Positions 41,981-53,556 of a stretch of DNA of 64,000 nt are shown piece by piece. Made by a program: the position numbers and the translations under genes. The stretch spans positions 558,001-622,000 of the forward strand of contig NW_025408669.1 in NCBI RefSeq assembly GCF_020360975.1, written 5' to 3'. This DNA comes from Hirsutella rhossiliensis (lineage: Eukaryota; Ascomycota; Sordariomycetes; Hypocreales; Ophiocordycipitaceae). Numbering within the stretch: position 1 is the stretch's first letter; each line of letters begins with the position of its first letter. The notes beneath the pieces were generated by a model. The model saw nothing but the letters and a program-made list of their open reading frames with translations. It was not told where the DNA came from and ran no database searches.

Positions 41981-42370
41981 TTAACCTTCTAGAGCATATA
42001 CTAATAAGTTCGAACGGCCGCCACAACTAACTTTCTTCTTGCCAGTGCATCCGCTTGTACATCCCTTTCCCTTATCAAGTTTCTTTGCACCAGCCCTATC
42101 TAAATCAGCCTTAGTGCCGCAAAAACACCTAAAGCCAGACTCTAAGCCAGCATACTTAAAACCAATTGCGTTACACATAAGGAGGCATTTATCAGGGGTC
42201 ATGTCTTTATTATGGTACCCATCCTTATGATAGTGGAAAGTCCGCTTATTATGATTGTCCTTATAGCAGCCGTGGAATTTCCAATTACCAATTCGGCTTA
42301 TGACTTTAGGAGGGGCCTTAGCGGCCACAGTTGCTATAACAATAAAAATGGTTAAAGTCTTGAGTTGCAT
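41981..42370 (-). CDS. Small secreted WSC-domain protein
   Basis: 129 residues. ATG 42370 is preferred to the longer frame, which begins at TTG (42400), because it gives a signal peptide at once: MQLKTLTIFIVIATVAAKA. The remainder is a single WSC domain: HGCY, DKC-x3-C, GLESGFRCFCG, C-x3-C, SCGG and a final LLVYALEG, with eight cysteines that should form four disulphides. WSC domains bind carbohydrate in fungal wall sensors and secreted enzymes. There is no transmembrane segment or catalytic domain, so it acts outside the cell, perhaps as a wall- or glycan-binding protein or effector (inference). CA and TG are present, so it escaped RIP although surrounded by it. Confidence 0.87.
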   Translation of the reverse strand: MQLKTLTIFIVIATVAAKAPPKVISRIGNWKFHGCYKDNHNKRTFHYHKDGYHNKDMTPDKCLLMCNAIGFKYAGLESGFRCFCGTKADLDRAGAKKLDKGKGCTSGCTGKKKVSCGGRSNLLVYALEG

Positions 42371-43290
42371 GATAATGTTAATATAGAAGAATAGTAGCAA
42401 TCCTTTTTAGCTAGTAGGAGGGAGAGAGAATTGAAAACTATAGAAGGAGAATTGCTTAGTTAAAAAAATTATTTTATAGGAGTATAGTATTTATATTAGA
42501 TAAAGCGGTGGGTAATAAATATGTTTTAATTAAATGCTAAGCTTTAAGTTATTCTACTCCTCGGGCTGACTTCTTTATTTGAATGCTGTTTGTGACTGAC
42601 TAGGACAGTTATCGGCGGCCTGCTGCTAAGCAAGTACATTTCAGCCGATATCACATTCCTTAATACATGGCACATGCACTATATGTGCACCTCTAGAACC
42701 CATTCTGCTGAGGTGTCACTCTGCTTTTCCCTAGTCTCAAAAATAACGAATTCGTGTATCATGGTAGTGGCGAGCGATAGTACGCTACATAGCGCTGATC
42801 AGACTAGGGTGGGTTTAGGTGCGAAACGGGTTGCTAGGGAGTATGTTGGTGGGTGTTCCAGGTTTGTGTGAGTCTCCAGGCTTTGTGTGACCTACCAAAT
42901 AGGTCATGCGAGGTGACCCGCTAAGCCTCAAACCTGCGGATATTTAAAAATGATCAATTTGTTTGTAACCCTGGTTCGAATCGGCCAGGGCTTTAAAGCC
43001 CCTGGCAGTATTCAATTAAAACGGGTCCCTAACGTTGCTACCCTTGTCTTCCAGCGAGGACCGCCATCATTCGTCGATTACCGAGCTTTGTGAAGTAAGT
43101 CAGTCACATCCCATGTCAAACATAGGCTATGTGCGTCACTTAGAGCTCCAAATGCTAGAGTATGCATTTTAGTTTTGCCGGCGTGGTGCAGTAGTTAAAT
43201 GTGACATCTCACTATTCTAAGAATGTTTCGCGCGGCCTACTATGCAACTGTCACGGACCAAGGCGTGCGGAAGGGTGTGAGAGTATTCTA
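42371..43290. other. Un-RIPed non-coding island next to the WSC gene
   Basis: Should contain the WSC promoter just after 42370. An inverted repeat, GCCAGGG-CTTTAAAG-CCCCTGGC, lies at 42984-43006. A B-box-like GGTTCGAATC is at 42973-42982 and an A-box-like TGGTGCAGTAGTT at 43184-43196, in the wrong order for one Pol III gene. No open frame is convincing. Confidence 0.5.
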
Positions 43291-44407
43291 ATAGATCACG
43301 CACCAACGGGTGCGTAGATAGAAAAGGGATTATAGAGCTTAAAGGGGCAGGAGGTGCGAGTTATACTAAGGGGCTAATTTAAGCCTAAAGGCCGGCCTTC
43401 GTACTAGTTTAGCTACTAGTTACTATATATTATAAATATAAACTATAGGTTTTTTACTTATAAGAATTCTTAATACTTAATTTTATTTTACTAAACTAGT
43501 ATAAATAGCTTAATTATATTTTTACTAAGCTTTAAGTTTACTTATAATATAGTTATTATAAGCCTAAGATAAGCTTAATAAGATATATTACTTAAAATAG
43601 AAATTTAGTTATCTATTAAATATTAAGACTATTTTAAAGTAATTATATTTTTAATATGCTTATAAGCTTAAACCTATATTTAAAAAAAAGAAAATTATAT
43701 TTTAATTAAAAGTCTTATATTTATATTTAATAAAAGTATATTATAGTTTATATATTATAATAAGTCTATATTCTTTAAGCTTTATATTATAAGCTAGATT
43801 TATATTTAAAATACTAAAATACTATGTTTATTAATATAAATAAGTTAAAATTAAAGTTACTAAATATAATATATTATAGTATATTACTATAACTATTAAT
43901 ATTATTAAAGAAAGTTTATAAAGCTTTAAAAATATTTTAATAATAAGCTTATAATAGTAATACTACTTATTAGGTATAGGTTCTTATATAAATATTAATT
44001 TAAAGGAAATATTTATATTTATATTAAATAAAGTTTAAAAATAATATTTCTAGCTTTAAAACTTAAAAAAGTATTTATAGTTTTTTAATAATTTAAGAAA
44101 ATAACCTTTTTTTAAAAAGGGGTTTAAAATAATTTAATTTAAAACTTACTTAATATTATAATAATAAGTCTTACTATTTATATAAAATTTCTTAAATTCT
44201 TCTTTTTTAATTAATAGCTAGATTTACTTAGTAGTTAATATTTAATCTTATATATCCTTTAAGTCTTATAAAAGTTATAATCTTATATATTATACTTACT
44301 TTTATTATAAAGTAAGTAAAGGTATAAGCTTAGGTATAGTTTATTAAAAGAAGGTTAATAATCTATAAAGGGAAAAAAAAAAGAGAAGTATAAGCCTAGC
44401 TTATATA
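43291..44407. other. AT-rich RIPed stretch, no gene
   Basis: Transition to CA/TG-free sequence at about 43330. No domain or repeat recognised; it may be the other side of the element into which Copia A copy 2 inserted. Confidence 0.5.
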
Positions 44408-44884
44408 TATCGCGAAGTATAGCTTAATTTTATAGTTTTTAGAGATACCCCTTAGTAAGAGGGACTAAGGAAGCTAAAAAACCGGTTTAAAAGAATAAGC
44501 TAAAAGGAGGTAAAAAGAGGAGGGTAAGGGTATAAAGGGAAGTAAAAGTAGCGATAGCTTCCTATAAAGGTAGCGAGAGATAAGATAGATATACCGGTAA
44601 CGGCTAGAAAGGAGGGGAAAAACTAGTAAAAAGCTTAGTAATTAAGAGGATATTAATAGCTTTTTTTAGTAAGATCTTTATTATTAATCGAGATACTAAA
44701 TAAGTATAAAGAAGGGCGTTAGATAAAGAAAAGAAAGAGAATTAAAGTAATATAATAATTACTCTCTTACTATAATTACTACCCTTATAAGAATTAAATA
44801 TCTTTAACCTACCTATCTAACCCCTTACTTTTAATTTTACCTTTATATATTTTATATATACTTCTAATATCTCTCTTTATAAAA
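44408..44884 (+). repeat. Copia A copy 2, 5' LTR
   Basis: Aligns with 6498-6970 after C to T and G to A changes. It is followed by GCTATAAGCC, the RIPed primer-binding site. Confidence 0.82.
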
Positions 44885-47251
44885 GCTATAAGCCTAAGAG
44901 GAATATAATTCCTATACCTTCTAGCTACTATAAAAGGAACCTTTTATATATCTCTTATAGCTTCCTTTTGCCCCTCTTACTAAAAAAGCTAATTTATAAC
45001 TAACCTTTCTACCCCCCCTTCTATAATAATATTAAAAAACGATTCTTCTACCTCCCTTATAGTCTATAAAGTAATTCTTATAAAGCCCTAAGATTAAAAT
45101 AAGTAGGTAAAGGAGCTATAAGCTTATATAGATAGAACTATTTATAATTTATTCTTCTTTAATAAGTAGGACCCTCTTAAGCCCCCTCTTTATCCTAGGG
45201 TAATAGAATTTATAAAGGGAGCTTTCCTATTCTCTAAGCTAACCTCTATATAGTAGAGAGCTTTTTCTTCTACCTTAGGTAGCTACGAGAGTTACTATAA
45301 AGAATACCTTTATAAGACGAAGCTACTAACTACTATATATATAGCGATAACGGAATCTATTAGTACTATAAAGCTAATCTCTCTTTAAGAAGAAGAGACT
45401 CTTAGGTAATAGCTTTTAAAGCTTAAGACCTTAATAGCTCCCTTAGAGGCTATATAACTAACTATATTAAGAAGACCTATATAGTATACCTAGGAGCTTT
45501 TTCTACTAAGAACCTACTAGCTTCTTTATAGCTAGCTAAGTAAGAAGAAATCCTTAAGGAAGCTAACTAATAGTTCCTAATAAAAGCTCTTTCCGGCTAG
45601 TAGCTATAAGATATATCTCTATTAATAAAGCTTATTAGTAATAGTTACTTAACTATCTTTACAGAAGCTAGCTAAAAACTAAATAAAGAAGCTACTAAAG
45701 TATAATAATAAGTAGTCTTATTCCTTTATAGCTAGCACTCGACCTAGATAGCTCGACCTACTACCCCTATAGCTACTATAGCCCCTCTTACTACGGCCCC
45801 CGCTATTATTGCTATAGCTGCCCTTCTAGCTCCTCTTCCCTCGAGAGCCTTAACCTTATCTTTAACAGCTGCCCTAGTCCCGGCCCTAGCTCCGCTTATA
45901 GCTCTAGGCCCGGACCTATTAGTTAGACCGGCCCGACTAGTCCCTTAATAGACCTATTAGTCCGTTAGTTAAAAAATTAAGGAACTAGTTAAAATCGAAC
46001 CTTATTAAAATTAGTAATAAAGGGTAAAAGGGGGGGGGGTTTTAAGTAGACCTTTTAGATTAGGATAAGGATTCGTCGACGAAATAAAAGACTAAATAAA
46101 ACGGCTACTTAGCCTATAAATCTATTAGCTATCGGTTATTATAATACTAATAGGTCTTTAAGGAAAACTAACTTAAAGGATTTAACCCTTTAAAGAAGTT
46201 ATAAGAAATAATATAATAGTCTCTTAAGGAGGACCCTTTATTATAAAAGAAGATAGATAAGATATAGGTTACTAAGAAATAGTAACGAACGCTACTACCC
46301 TTATTTAAGCTATAAGTTTAAGGAAAAATCATTAGTATAGTAAATCCGGTATTTATCTTCCTTATTAATTAATAAGGCTAAGACTAACTATTAGAGCCCT
46401 TTAATTATCCCTTATAAAAATTAGCTATCTTTAACTTTAGTGCTTCCCTTAATATCTATAATACCCTCTCTTAATTTTAGTCCTTTAAGAAAGTATAGAG
46501 GGAATACCTTATTACTAAGGAATAAACTATATAAATAGAGGGATATAGAAGGGTAAATTTTACGATAAAATTACTTAATAGTTTTATATAAATTCTTTAA
46601 TAAAAAAGGGTAGCTTTTTACCCTTAATTTTTAATAAGCTTAATTTTATTTTTACTTTCTTTAAAAGAAAGGAATCTTTTAAGATATAGCGTCTAAGCCT
46701 ATAAAGCTAGTCTAAAAGAATTAGATAATTAGGCTTATTAAGGAGGAATTTAGTTAATTTATTCTTAAATTCTAACTTATACTTAGGAAGAAACTACTTA
46801 AGAAGTTAGCTTTCCTTACTTAAAGGAGGGTAGGTTTAAAAAACCCTCTTTTAGTAGCTTAAGGAAACGGTCTTTTTTAGTATATACGACTTAGTTACCT
46901 AGGCCCCTTAGCTTTAAAGAAGCTAGGTTAATAATAAGGCGTATAAATAAGGAGCTTAAAGACCGTTAAATATAAATATTACGGCTAAGAAAAGACTAAA
47001 AGATAAATTTCTAGACGAACCCTTATATAGCTAGACTAGCTATATAAGGAAATTTAAGTTAACTAAACTAACGTTTTTAAGGACTTAAGAAAGCTTATTA
47101 AGGTAATACTTTTTATAGATACTTTTTTAGGGATAGTTTTCCCTTATTTCTTATAAACTTACCTAAGTAAGTATAACTAGTCTACCTTCTAAGATTTCTT
47201 AGCTAAATAAAATCCTACTTTAGCTATAAAGTAAAGAAGATTTAGTTTAAT
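44885..47251 (+). pseudogene. Copia A copy 2: gag, protease, start of integrase
   Basis: Collinear with 1159 to about 3525 of copy 1 and useful for recognising its 2-base deletion at 1831. The Ala/Pro linker and the protease region (about 46430) can be traced. It ends at TTAAT (47247-47251), the target of Copia B. Confidence 0.8.
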
Positions 47252-47958
47252 TATAAGAATATACCCTTATATTCCTATTTTACTATTATAAAGAAATAAT
47301 AGGTATAGGGAGGCTCTATAAAATAAGCTAGTAAAGAGAGGCTCTATAATATAGTCTAAGGGAATAACCCTTAAAGACAAAGACCTCTACTAAATATCTA
47401 TACCTTCCTTTAGGAAAGGCGGGTCGAGATAAGCCTATCCTAATAAAATAAAATATATATAAAATGCATAAGTTAATTACGAGTAGAACGGATACCCTAT
47501 TGCCTATTTTAGCTAAGCGGTTCCGAAGATATCCGCGATACGAGAATAGGTAGGGCATAGAACATTCTAGTTAAATCTACTACTTATACTAGAACCTATA
47601 GTCTTACGTTAACTATTACGTTATAATTAGACCACCTACTAAGTTAAGAAGACATACGATAGATAGAGCTTTTTAAGTACTATAGAATATACTAGAAAGC
47701 TAATAGAAAGCTAACTAATTAGTCTACTAGTAGGCGAGCAATAGTCTATAAAAGACGAAGGATTTCCCTAGGAGTAGTAGATAGAATAAGCAAGTTTATA
47801 AGTATCCTTTATAACGCTATTCTTTTAATATATTATTTAGCCCCTTATATACTCGTTATAAATTCCGGACGAAATCCTACCCTATACTCCTTCGACCGAT
47901 CTTTCCGCTTACGTTATCGATTACCCGATTCTACGCTTATTACTTATACCTTCTTATA
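47252..47958 (+). repeat. Copia B 5' LTR
   Basis: 707 bp, starts TATAAGAATATACCC and ends TTCTTATA. The minus-strand frame inside it (47328-47558) is chance. Confidence 0.88.
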
Positions 47959-50900
47959 GGTTATAAGCCTATCTTCTCTATAAGTCGGGTAATAACTTCG
48001 AAATTCTAATACTAACTATACGACCTCGAATTATCTAAAATAGGCTCTAGGGATAAGTTTAAATTTACTAAACTTAAGGGTAGTTCTAACTATACCTTTT
48101 AGGCTATTTAAATATAGGCTCTTTTAGTTAAGGAGAAGCTTTCTACTTTTATATAGTAAGAAAATTACTTAAAGATAGAAGAAGCACTTATATTAATTTT
48201 TCTTCGCATTAAAGATAGTCCTTTAACCTAAATAAAGCATATAATAAATACTAAAGAGGTATAGGATAGGTTAAAAAACCTATATAACCCTATTTCCTTT
48301 ACTTCGAATTACCTACTTATAAAGAAGCTTTTTAATACTTTAGTAAGGGATTTCGAATCCCTAGAAGGCTACCTAAATAAGGTAAAAGAGGTATTTAAGG
48401 AGCTAAAAGCATAGAATATTATAATTCTAAAAGTAGTTATTATAGCTTAGATTTTAAATAGCCTTTCGGGCTCGTTTTCTAGCTATATAACTAATATAAT
48501 ATAAGCTCCTTAAAATAACTCGGAGGCTTTTAATCTAGAGTCTCTTTCTAGTAGTCTTATAGACGAATTTAAGAGGACTAAGTCTCTAGAAAATCCCCTT
48601 AAGTAGGCTTTCTTTACTAAGAAGCCCTAGAAAAAGATAAAAATTATATTATAATGCACTTACTATAAGAAGAAAGGGTATTTAGTTAAAGATTACTACT
48701 ATTTTTACCCGGAAAAGGCCCTTAAAAGCTTTTCTAAAAATTCAAAAAATTTAAATAAAGGAATACCTTCTAAGAGGCCTAGAAAACCTTCTATAGAAGG
48801 AAATCCTATTAAATTAGACTCTTACGTCGATAAGAAGACGAAAAATCCCTCTTCTCTATATATATTAGAAGCAGAAAAAGTAGAAATCGATAATTAAATA
48901 GATAAAGAACCGGAAATCGATTTTTCTATTTCTCCTCCTACCCCTAGAGGTTATAAAGGCTCCGAAGGAGAAGCAAAGGTATATATCTCTTCGAATATCC
49001 TTAAAAAAGCCGTATTTAATAATAGGTAAATAGGACCTTTAAATTCCTCTCGAATTAAAGACCTTATATATAAGGTAAAAGAGAAGGAAATCCCTTATAA
49101 AACCTTAGAGAATAGAAACTTCTATAATTTTATATACGATACCGGTACTACTAAGTATATAGTATCGGAAAAGAAATTCCTTATTAATTTTCGAACTATC
49201 TCTACTAAGGTTAATTAGGGAAAGGCATCTTATATAGTTATTAAAGGCTATAGAGATCTTCTTTTTAGATTTCCGAATAATAAAAGGCTATTTATCTTAA
49301 GAAACTGCCTTTTTATACTTAAATTAAGGGTAAATATTATAAGCTAATCGTATTTTAAAAATACTTATGCCTTTATTAATAGCAAGGAAATTTTCCTACT
49401 AAATAACTAGGCTAATATTATATCTAAAGGAAAATAGTAAGATAACCTTTATATCTTCTCTTTAGAAATTCCTTTCTTAAAGAAGAAGACATTCCTATAT
49501 AATATTAATAATATAAGGAATAATATAAAGGACCTTAACTTTTATTTATAGCATTTAAGGCTAGGATATATAAGTCTTAAAGCCTTACTAGAAACCTTTA
49601 AAAGATATAATAAAGATATAACTATCCCTAAGAAGGATATTATAAAAATAAAAGAATATAAGGCTTATATTAAAGTAAAGGTAACTAATAAAAGGAATAA
49701 ATCCCTATTTAATAAGGTATATAATTACCTTAATAGAGTTACTATTAATATTTAGGGCCCTATAAGGACCCCTACTTATAATAAATATACCTCCTTTATA
49801 TCCTTTTTAGATATAGGGATAAGATATTTAGAAATATCTTTTATAAAGTCTAAGGCAGAAGCCCTAGATAAATTCTTAGAATATAAAGCCTTAGTTAAAA
49901 ATAACCGGGATAATATTACTATAAAGGAAGTCTTTTCGGATAACGTAAAAGAATTCCTATATAAAATAAAACCCTACTACTTAAGAAAGGGAATTAAATA
50001 TTATACTAGCCCTCCTAGGACTCTTAAATTAAACGGAGTAATAGAAAGGATTAATAGGACTATTTTAAATAAAGTCCGAGCTATTTTATTTATAGTAAAA
50101 CTACCTAAATATCTATAGGGAGAAGCTATTTTAATAGCAGCCTACTTATATAATAGGACCCCTTACTTACGAATAGGCTTCTAAACTCTTATAGAAAAGA
50201 AGGAAAATAAATCTCTAGCCTTAGAAGACTTAGAGAAAATTAAGACCTTCGGAAGTACTATTTATTATAGAAATAAAGACCCCTTAGATAAGCTAGAAAT
50301 AAGAGCTTATAAGGGTATTATTATAGGCTATACTAAAAATGCTTATAAAATATATAACTTTTCGAAAAGAAAGGTAATAATTTCTAGAGATATTATTATC
50401 CTAGAAAATAAATTTATAGAAAATTAAAAAGAAGAAGACCTTAAGGACTTTAATTTTAATACCTTACCTTCTATAAATAAGGTCCTAGATAATTATTTAT
50501 AAAGGGAACCTATATATAAAGAAGGTAATAACTCTTCTTTAAAAGAAGAGGAAAATAACCCTCCTATAAAGAAGGAAGATAACCCTCCTATAGAGAAGGA
50601 AGATAACCCTCCTATAGAGAAGGAAGATAACCCTCCTATAAAAAAGGGAAATAATCCTCTTTTAGAAAAGGGATTAAATAAGGATCTAAAAATCCGTATT
50701 AATATACCTAAGAAGCTAAATAGATTTTATAAAGACTATATTATATACCCCGAAATAAACACTATATTAAATAGTAAAAGTAAAGAGACTATTTTATCTT
50801 TACTAGAAAATAAGGATCCTATAAAGCCTAAAATATTTAAATAGGCTATAAATAGCTTAGAAGCTATAGAATAGAAAAGAGCTATATTTCTAGAAATAAA

Positions 50901-52846
50901 AGAGCTCTTAAACTAAAATACCTAGGAATTAAAGCCTCTTCCTAGCGATAGGGAGGCCCTAGGCGGCCGTTAGGTCTATAAAATAAAGCGGGATAATAAT
51001 AATAATATTATTAAATATAAAGCCCGCTATATAGTATAAGGATTTAATTAGGTCTACGGCCTAGATTATTTAGAAACCTTTTCTACGATAGTAAGACCCG
51101 AATCTATTAGAATGCTACTTATAATAGCTATTTTTAATAATTATACTCTACTATAATATAATATAAAAATGCCTTTATATATACCGAAATAGATATAGAT
51201 ATTTATATAAAACTCCCTATAGGCTATAAAGAGCTAATACTTAAAGACTAGTTTAATAAAAACTAGTATAAGTATAATATTAGCTACTTATAGTTTCTAG
51301 AGCTATATAAAAAGAAAAGGCTAGTAGCAAAATTAAAGAAAGTATTATACGGCCTTTAATAAAGCCTAAAGCTTTAGTATAACTATCTTAGCTCTATATT
51401 AGCTAAGATAGGATTTTCGGCCCTTCTTATAAATAAAGGGGTATTTATAAATACGCAATATAAAATTATAATAGCAATCTACGTAGATAACCTCCTAATA
51501 ATAGGGCCTAATAAAGGTATAATAAATAGTCTACTTAAAAGAGTAGTAGATTATATAAAGGTTTAGCCTCTAGGCGAACTAAAAGACTTCTTAGGAATAT
51601 ATATAATTATAAACTAGAGTAGAAAGGAGATATTTATATCCTAGGAAAATTATACTCGTAATAAAATACGAGAATATAATAAAGAAGACTTAGGGACTTC
51701 TAATACGCCTACTATAGTAAGAGTAAAGCTTAAAAAGGCTACTATAACGCCTTTATAAAAAGAAATCCTTATTTACTAAAGGGAAATAGGGGCTTTATTA
51801 TATCTAGCTATAATAAGTAGGCTAGACATTTTATATACTATTATTTCCTATGCTAGATTTGCTTCTAAACTAGATAATACGTATTTTAAAGCATTAAATA
51901 CTATCTAGAAATATTTAAATAAATAGCCTAACTTAGGGATAATTTATTACTATAATATCCCTTATACTTATAATTTTATAAAAGGTTATTCCGACGCTAG
52001 CTAGGCGTTTAACCTTATAGATAGAAAATCCGTTTCTAGATACTATTTCTATATTTATAAAAATATTATAATTTAGGCTAGCTAGAAGCAAAAATCTATA
52101 GTCCTATTAACCTATAAAGCTAAGTTTATTGCCCTTAGGGAGGCTAATAAAGAAGCTTTATATCTAAATCGGCTATTTTATTCGATAAATAATAGCTTAT
52201 CTATTAGAATTCCTAATACTATACCTCCTATCTTAACGGATAACGAGGCAGCTATTAAATTAGCTGAAAATCCGGAATTTTATAAAAAGACAAAGTATAT
52301 AGATAATACTTACTTCTAAAGCTAAGAAAGTATTAGGGAAAAGAAGATCCGGATTTTCTATATTAAATCTAAAGATAATATTGCCGATATATTTACTAAG
52401 GAACTAAAAAGAGAAAAGTTCTTTAAGTTCTTAGAGCTTCTTTCCCTTAGGGAATTAAAAGAGCCTTAAAAAGAAAAGCCTATATCCCTTTAATAAAGGT
52501 TTTTTAGCTATCTTTCGCTTTCTTAGCTTTTCCTTTATATATAACTAATAGGTTTTATTTTCCTTTAAAAAGGTTTCTTATTAGTAAAAAACAACTTATA
52601 AAAATAGGGTTTTTCCTTATTAAAGGTTTCCTATAATAACTCTATAAGGCTTTTTCCTTATAAAGGTTTACCTAAAAAGAGAAGAAAAAATTATAACTAT
52701 AACTAGGATTTTTCCTACTAAGGTTTTTCCTAGAAAGGGTTTTAAAATTTTCCCTTATATTCCTATTATATACCTTACTCTTAATAAGGATAATTCTATT
52801 ATAAAAGAAATAACTAGTAAAGAGCACTATTTACTTAGTACTTTTT
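47959..52846 (+). pseudogene. Copia B gag-pol remnant
   Basis: In order: gag with a knuckle remnant (about 48655-48700); protease with YDTGTT (about 49135); pre-integrase LRLGYISLKALLE (about 49558); integrase core with SDNVKEF (about 49935) and GVIERINRT (about 50035); the 24-bp repeats; RT with KYKARYIV (about 51015) and YVDN at 51480-51491; RNase H from about 51780 to 52420. Stops are TAA and TAG only. Related to Copia C at 57-59 kb. Confidence 0.78.
50552..50660 (+). repeat. 24-bp tandem repeat in Copia B
   Basis: About four units encode DNPPIEKE-type octapeptides in the acidic linker between integrase and RT. The number of units could vary between copies. Confidence 0.85.
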
Positions 52847-52855
52847 AAGGGAGGC

Positions 52856-53551
52856 TATAAGAATATACCCTTATATTCCTATTTTACTATTATAAAGAAA
52901 TAATAGGTATAGGGAGGCTCTATAAAATAAGCTAGTAAAAAGAGGCTTTATAATATAGTCTAAGGGAATAACCCTTAAAAATAAAGACCTCTACTAGATA
53001 TCTATACCTTCCTTTAGGAAAGGCGGGTTAAGATAAGCCTATCCTAATAAAATAAAATATATATAAAATATATAAGTTAATTACGAGTAGAACGGATACC
53101 CTATTGCCTATTTTAGCTAAGCGGTTCTAAAGATATCCGCGATACGAGAATAGGTAGGGCATAGAACATTCTAGTTAAATCTACTACTTATACTAGAACC
53201 TATAGTCTTACGTTAACTATTACGTTATATTTAGACCACCTACTAAGTTAGGAAGACATACTATAGATAGAGCCTTTTAAGCACTATAGAATATACTAGA
53301 AAGCTAACTAACTAGTCTACTAGTAGGCGAGCAATAGTCTATAAAAGATAAAGGATTTCCCTAAGAGTAGTAGATAGAATAAGTAAGTTTATAAGCATCC
53401 TTTATAACGCTATTCTTTTAATATATTATTTAGCCCCTTATATACTCGATAAAAATTCCGGACGAAATCCTACCCTATACTCCTTTAACCGATCTTTCCG
53501 CTTAAGTTATTAATTACCCGATTCTACGCTTATTGCTTATACCTTCTTATA
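52856..53551 (+). repeat. Copia B 3' LTR
   Basis: 696 bp, similar to the 5' LTR, with a short deletion of a duplicated CTAATAGAAAG-like stretch. Confidence 0.88.
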
Positions 53552-53556
53552 TTAAT

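Larger units (their letters stand above)
47252..53551 (+). mobile_element. Copia B, full-length, RIPed, inserted in Copia A copy 2
   Basis: LTRs 47252-47958 and 52856-53551. Target duplication TTAAT at 47247-47251 and 53552-53556. Primer-binding site GGTTATAAGCC (RIPed GGTTATGAGCC) right after the 5' LTR; polypurine AAGGGAGGC at 52847-52855. The host integrase frame resumes at 53557. RIP is present but lighter than in Copia A copy 2, so the element is younger than its host. Confidence 0.9.

Noticed and set aside
42973..43196. Possible tRNA or SINE from the B-box at 42973 and A-box at 43184
   Set aside because: The boxes are in the wrong order and too far apart on the plus strand, and no cloverleaf can be drawn.
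43252..43290. TGTCACGGACC as possible LTR start
   Set aside because: No matching end, second copy or target duplication could be found.
47328..47558. Minus-strand 76-codon frame
   Set aside because: Lies in the Copia B 5' LTR and is not open in the other LTR copies.
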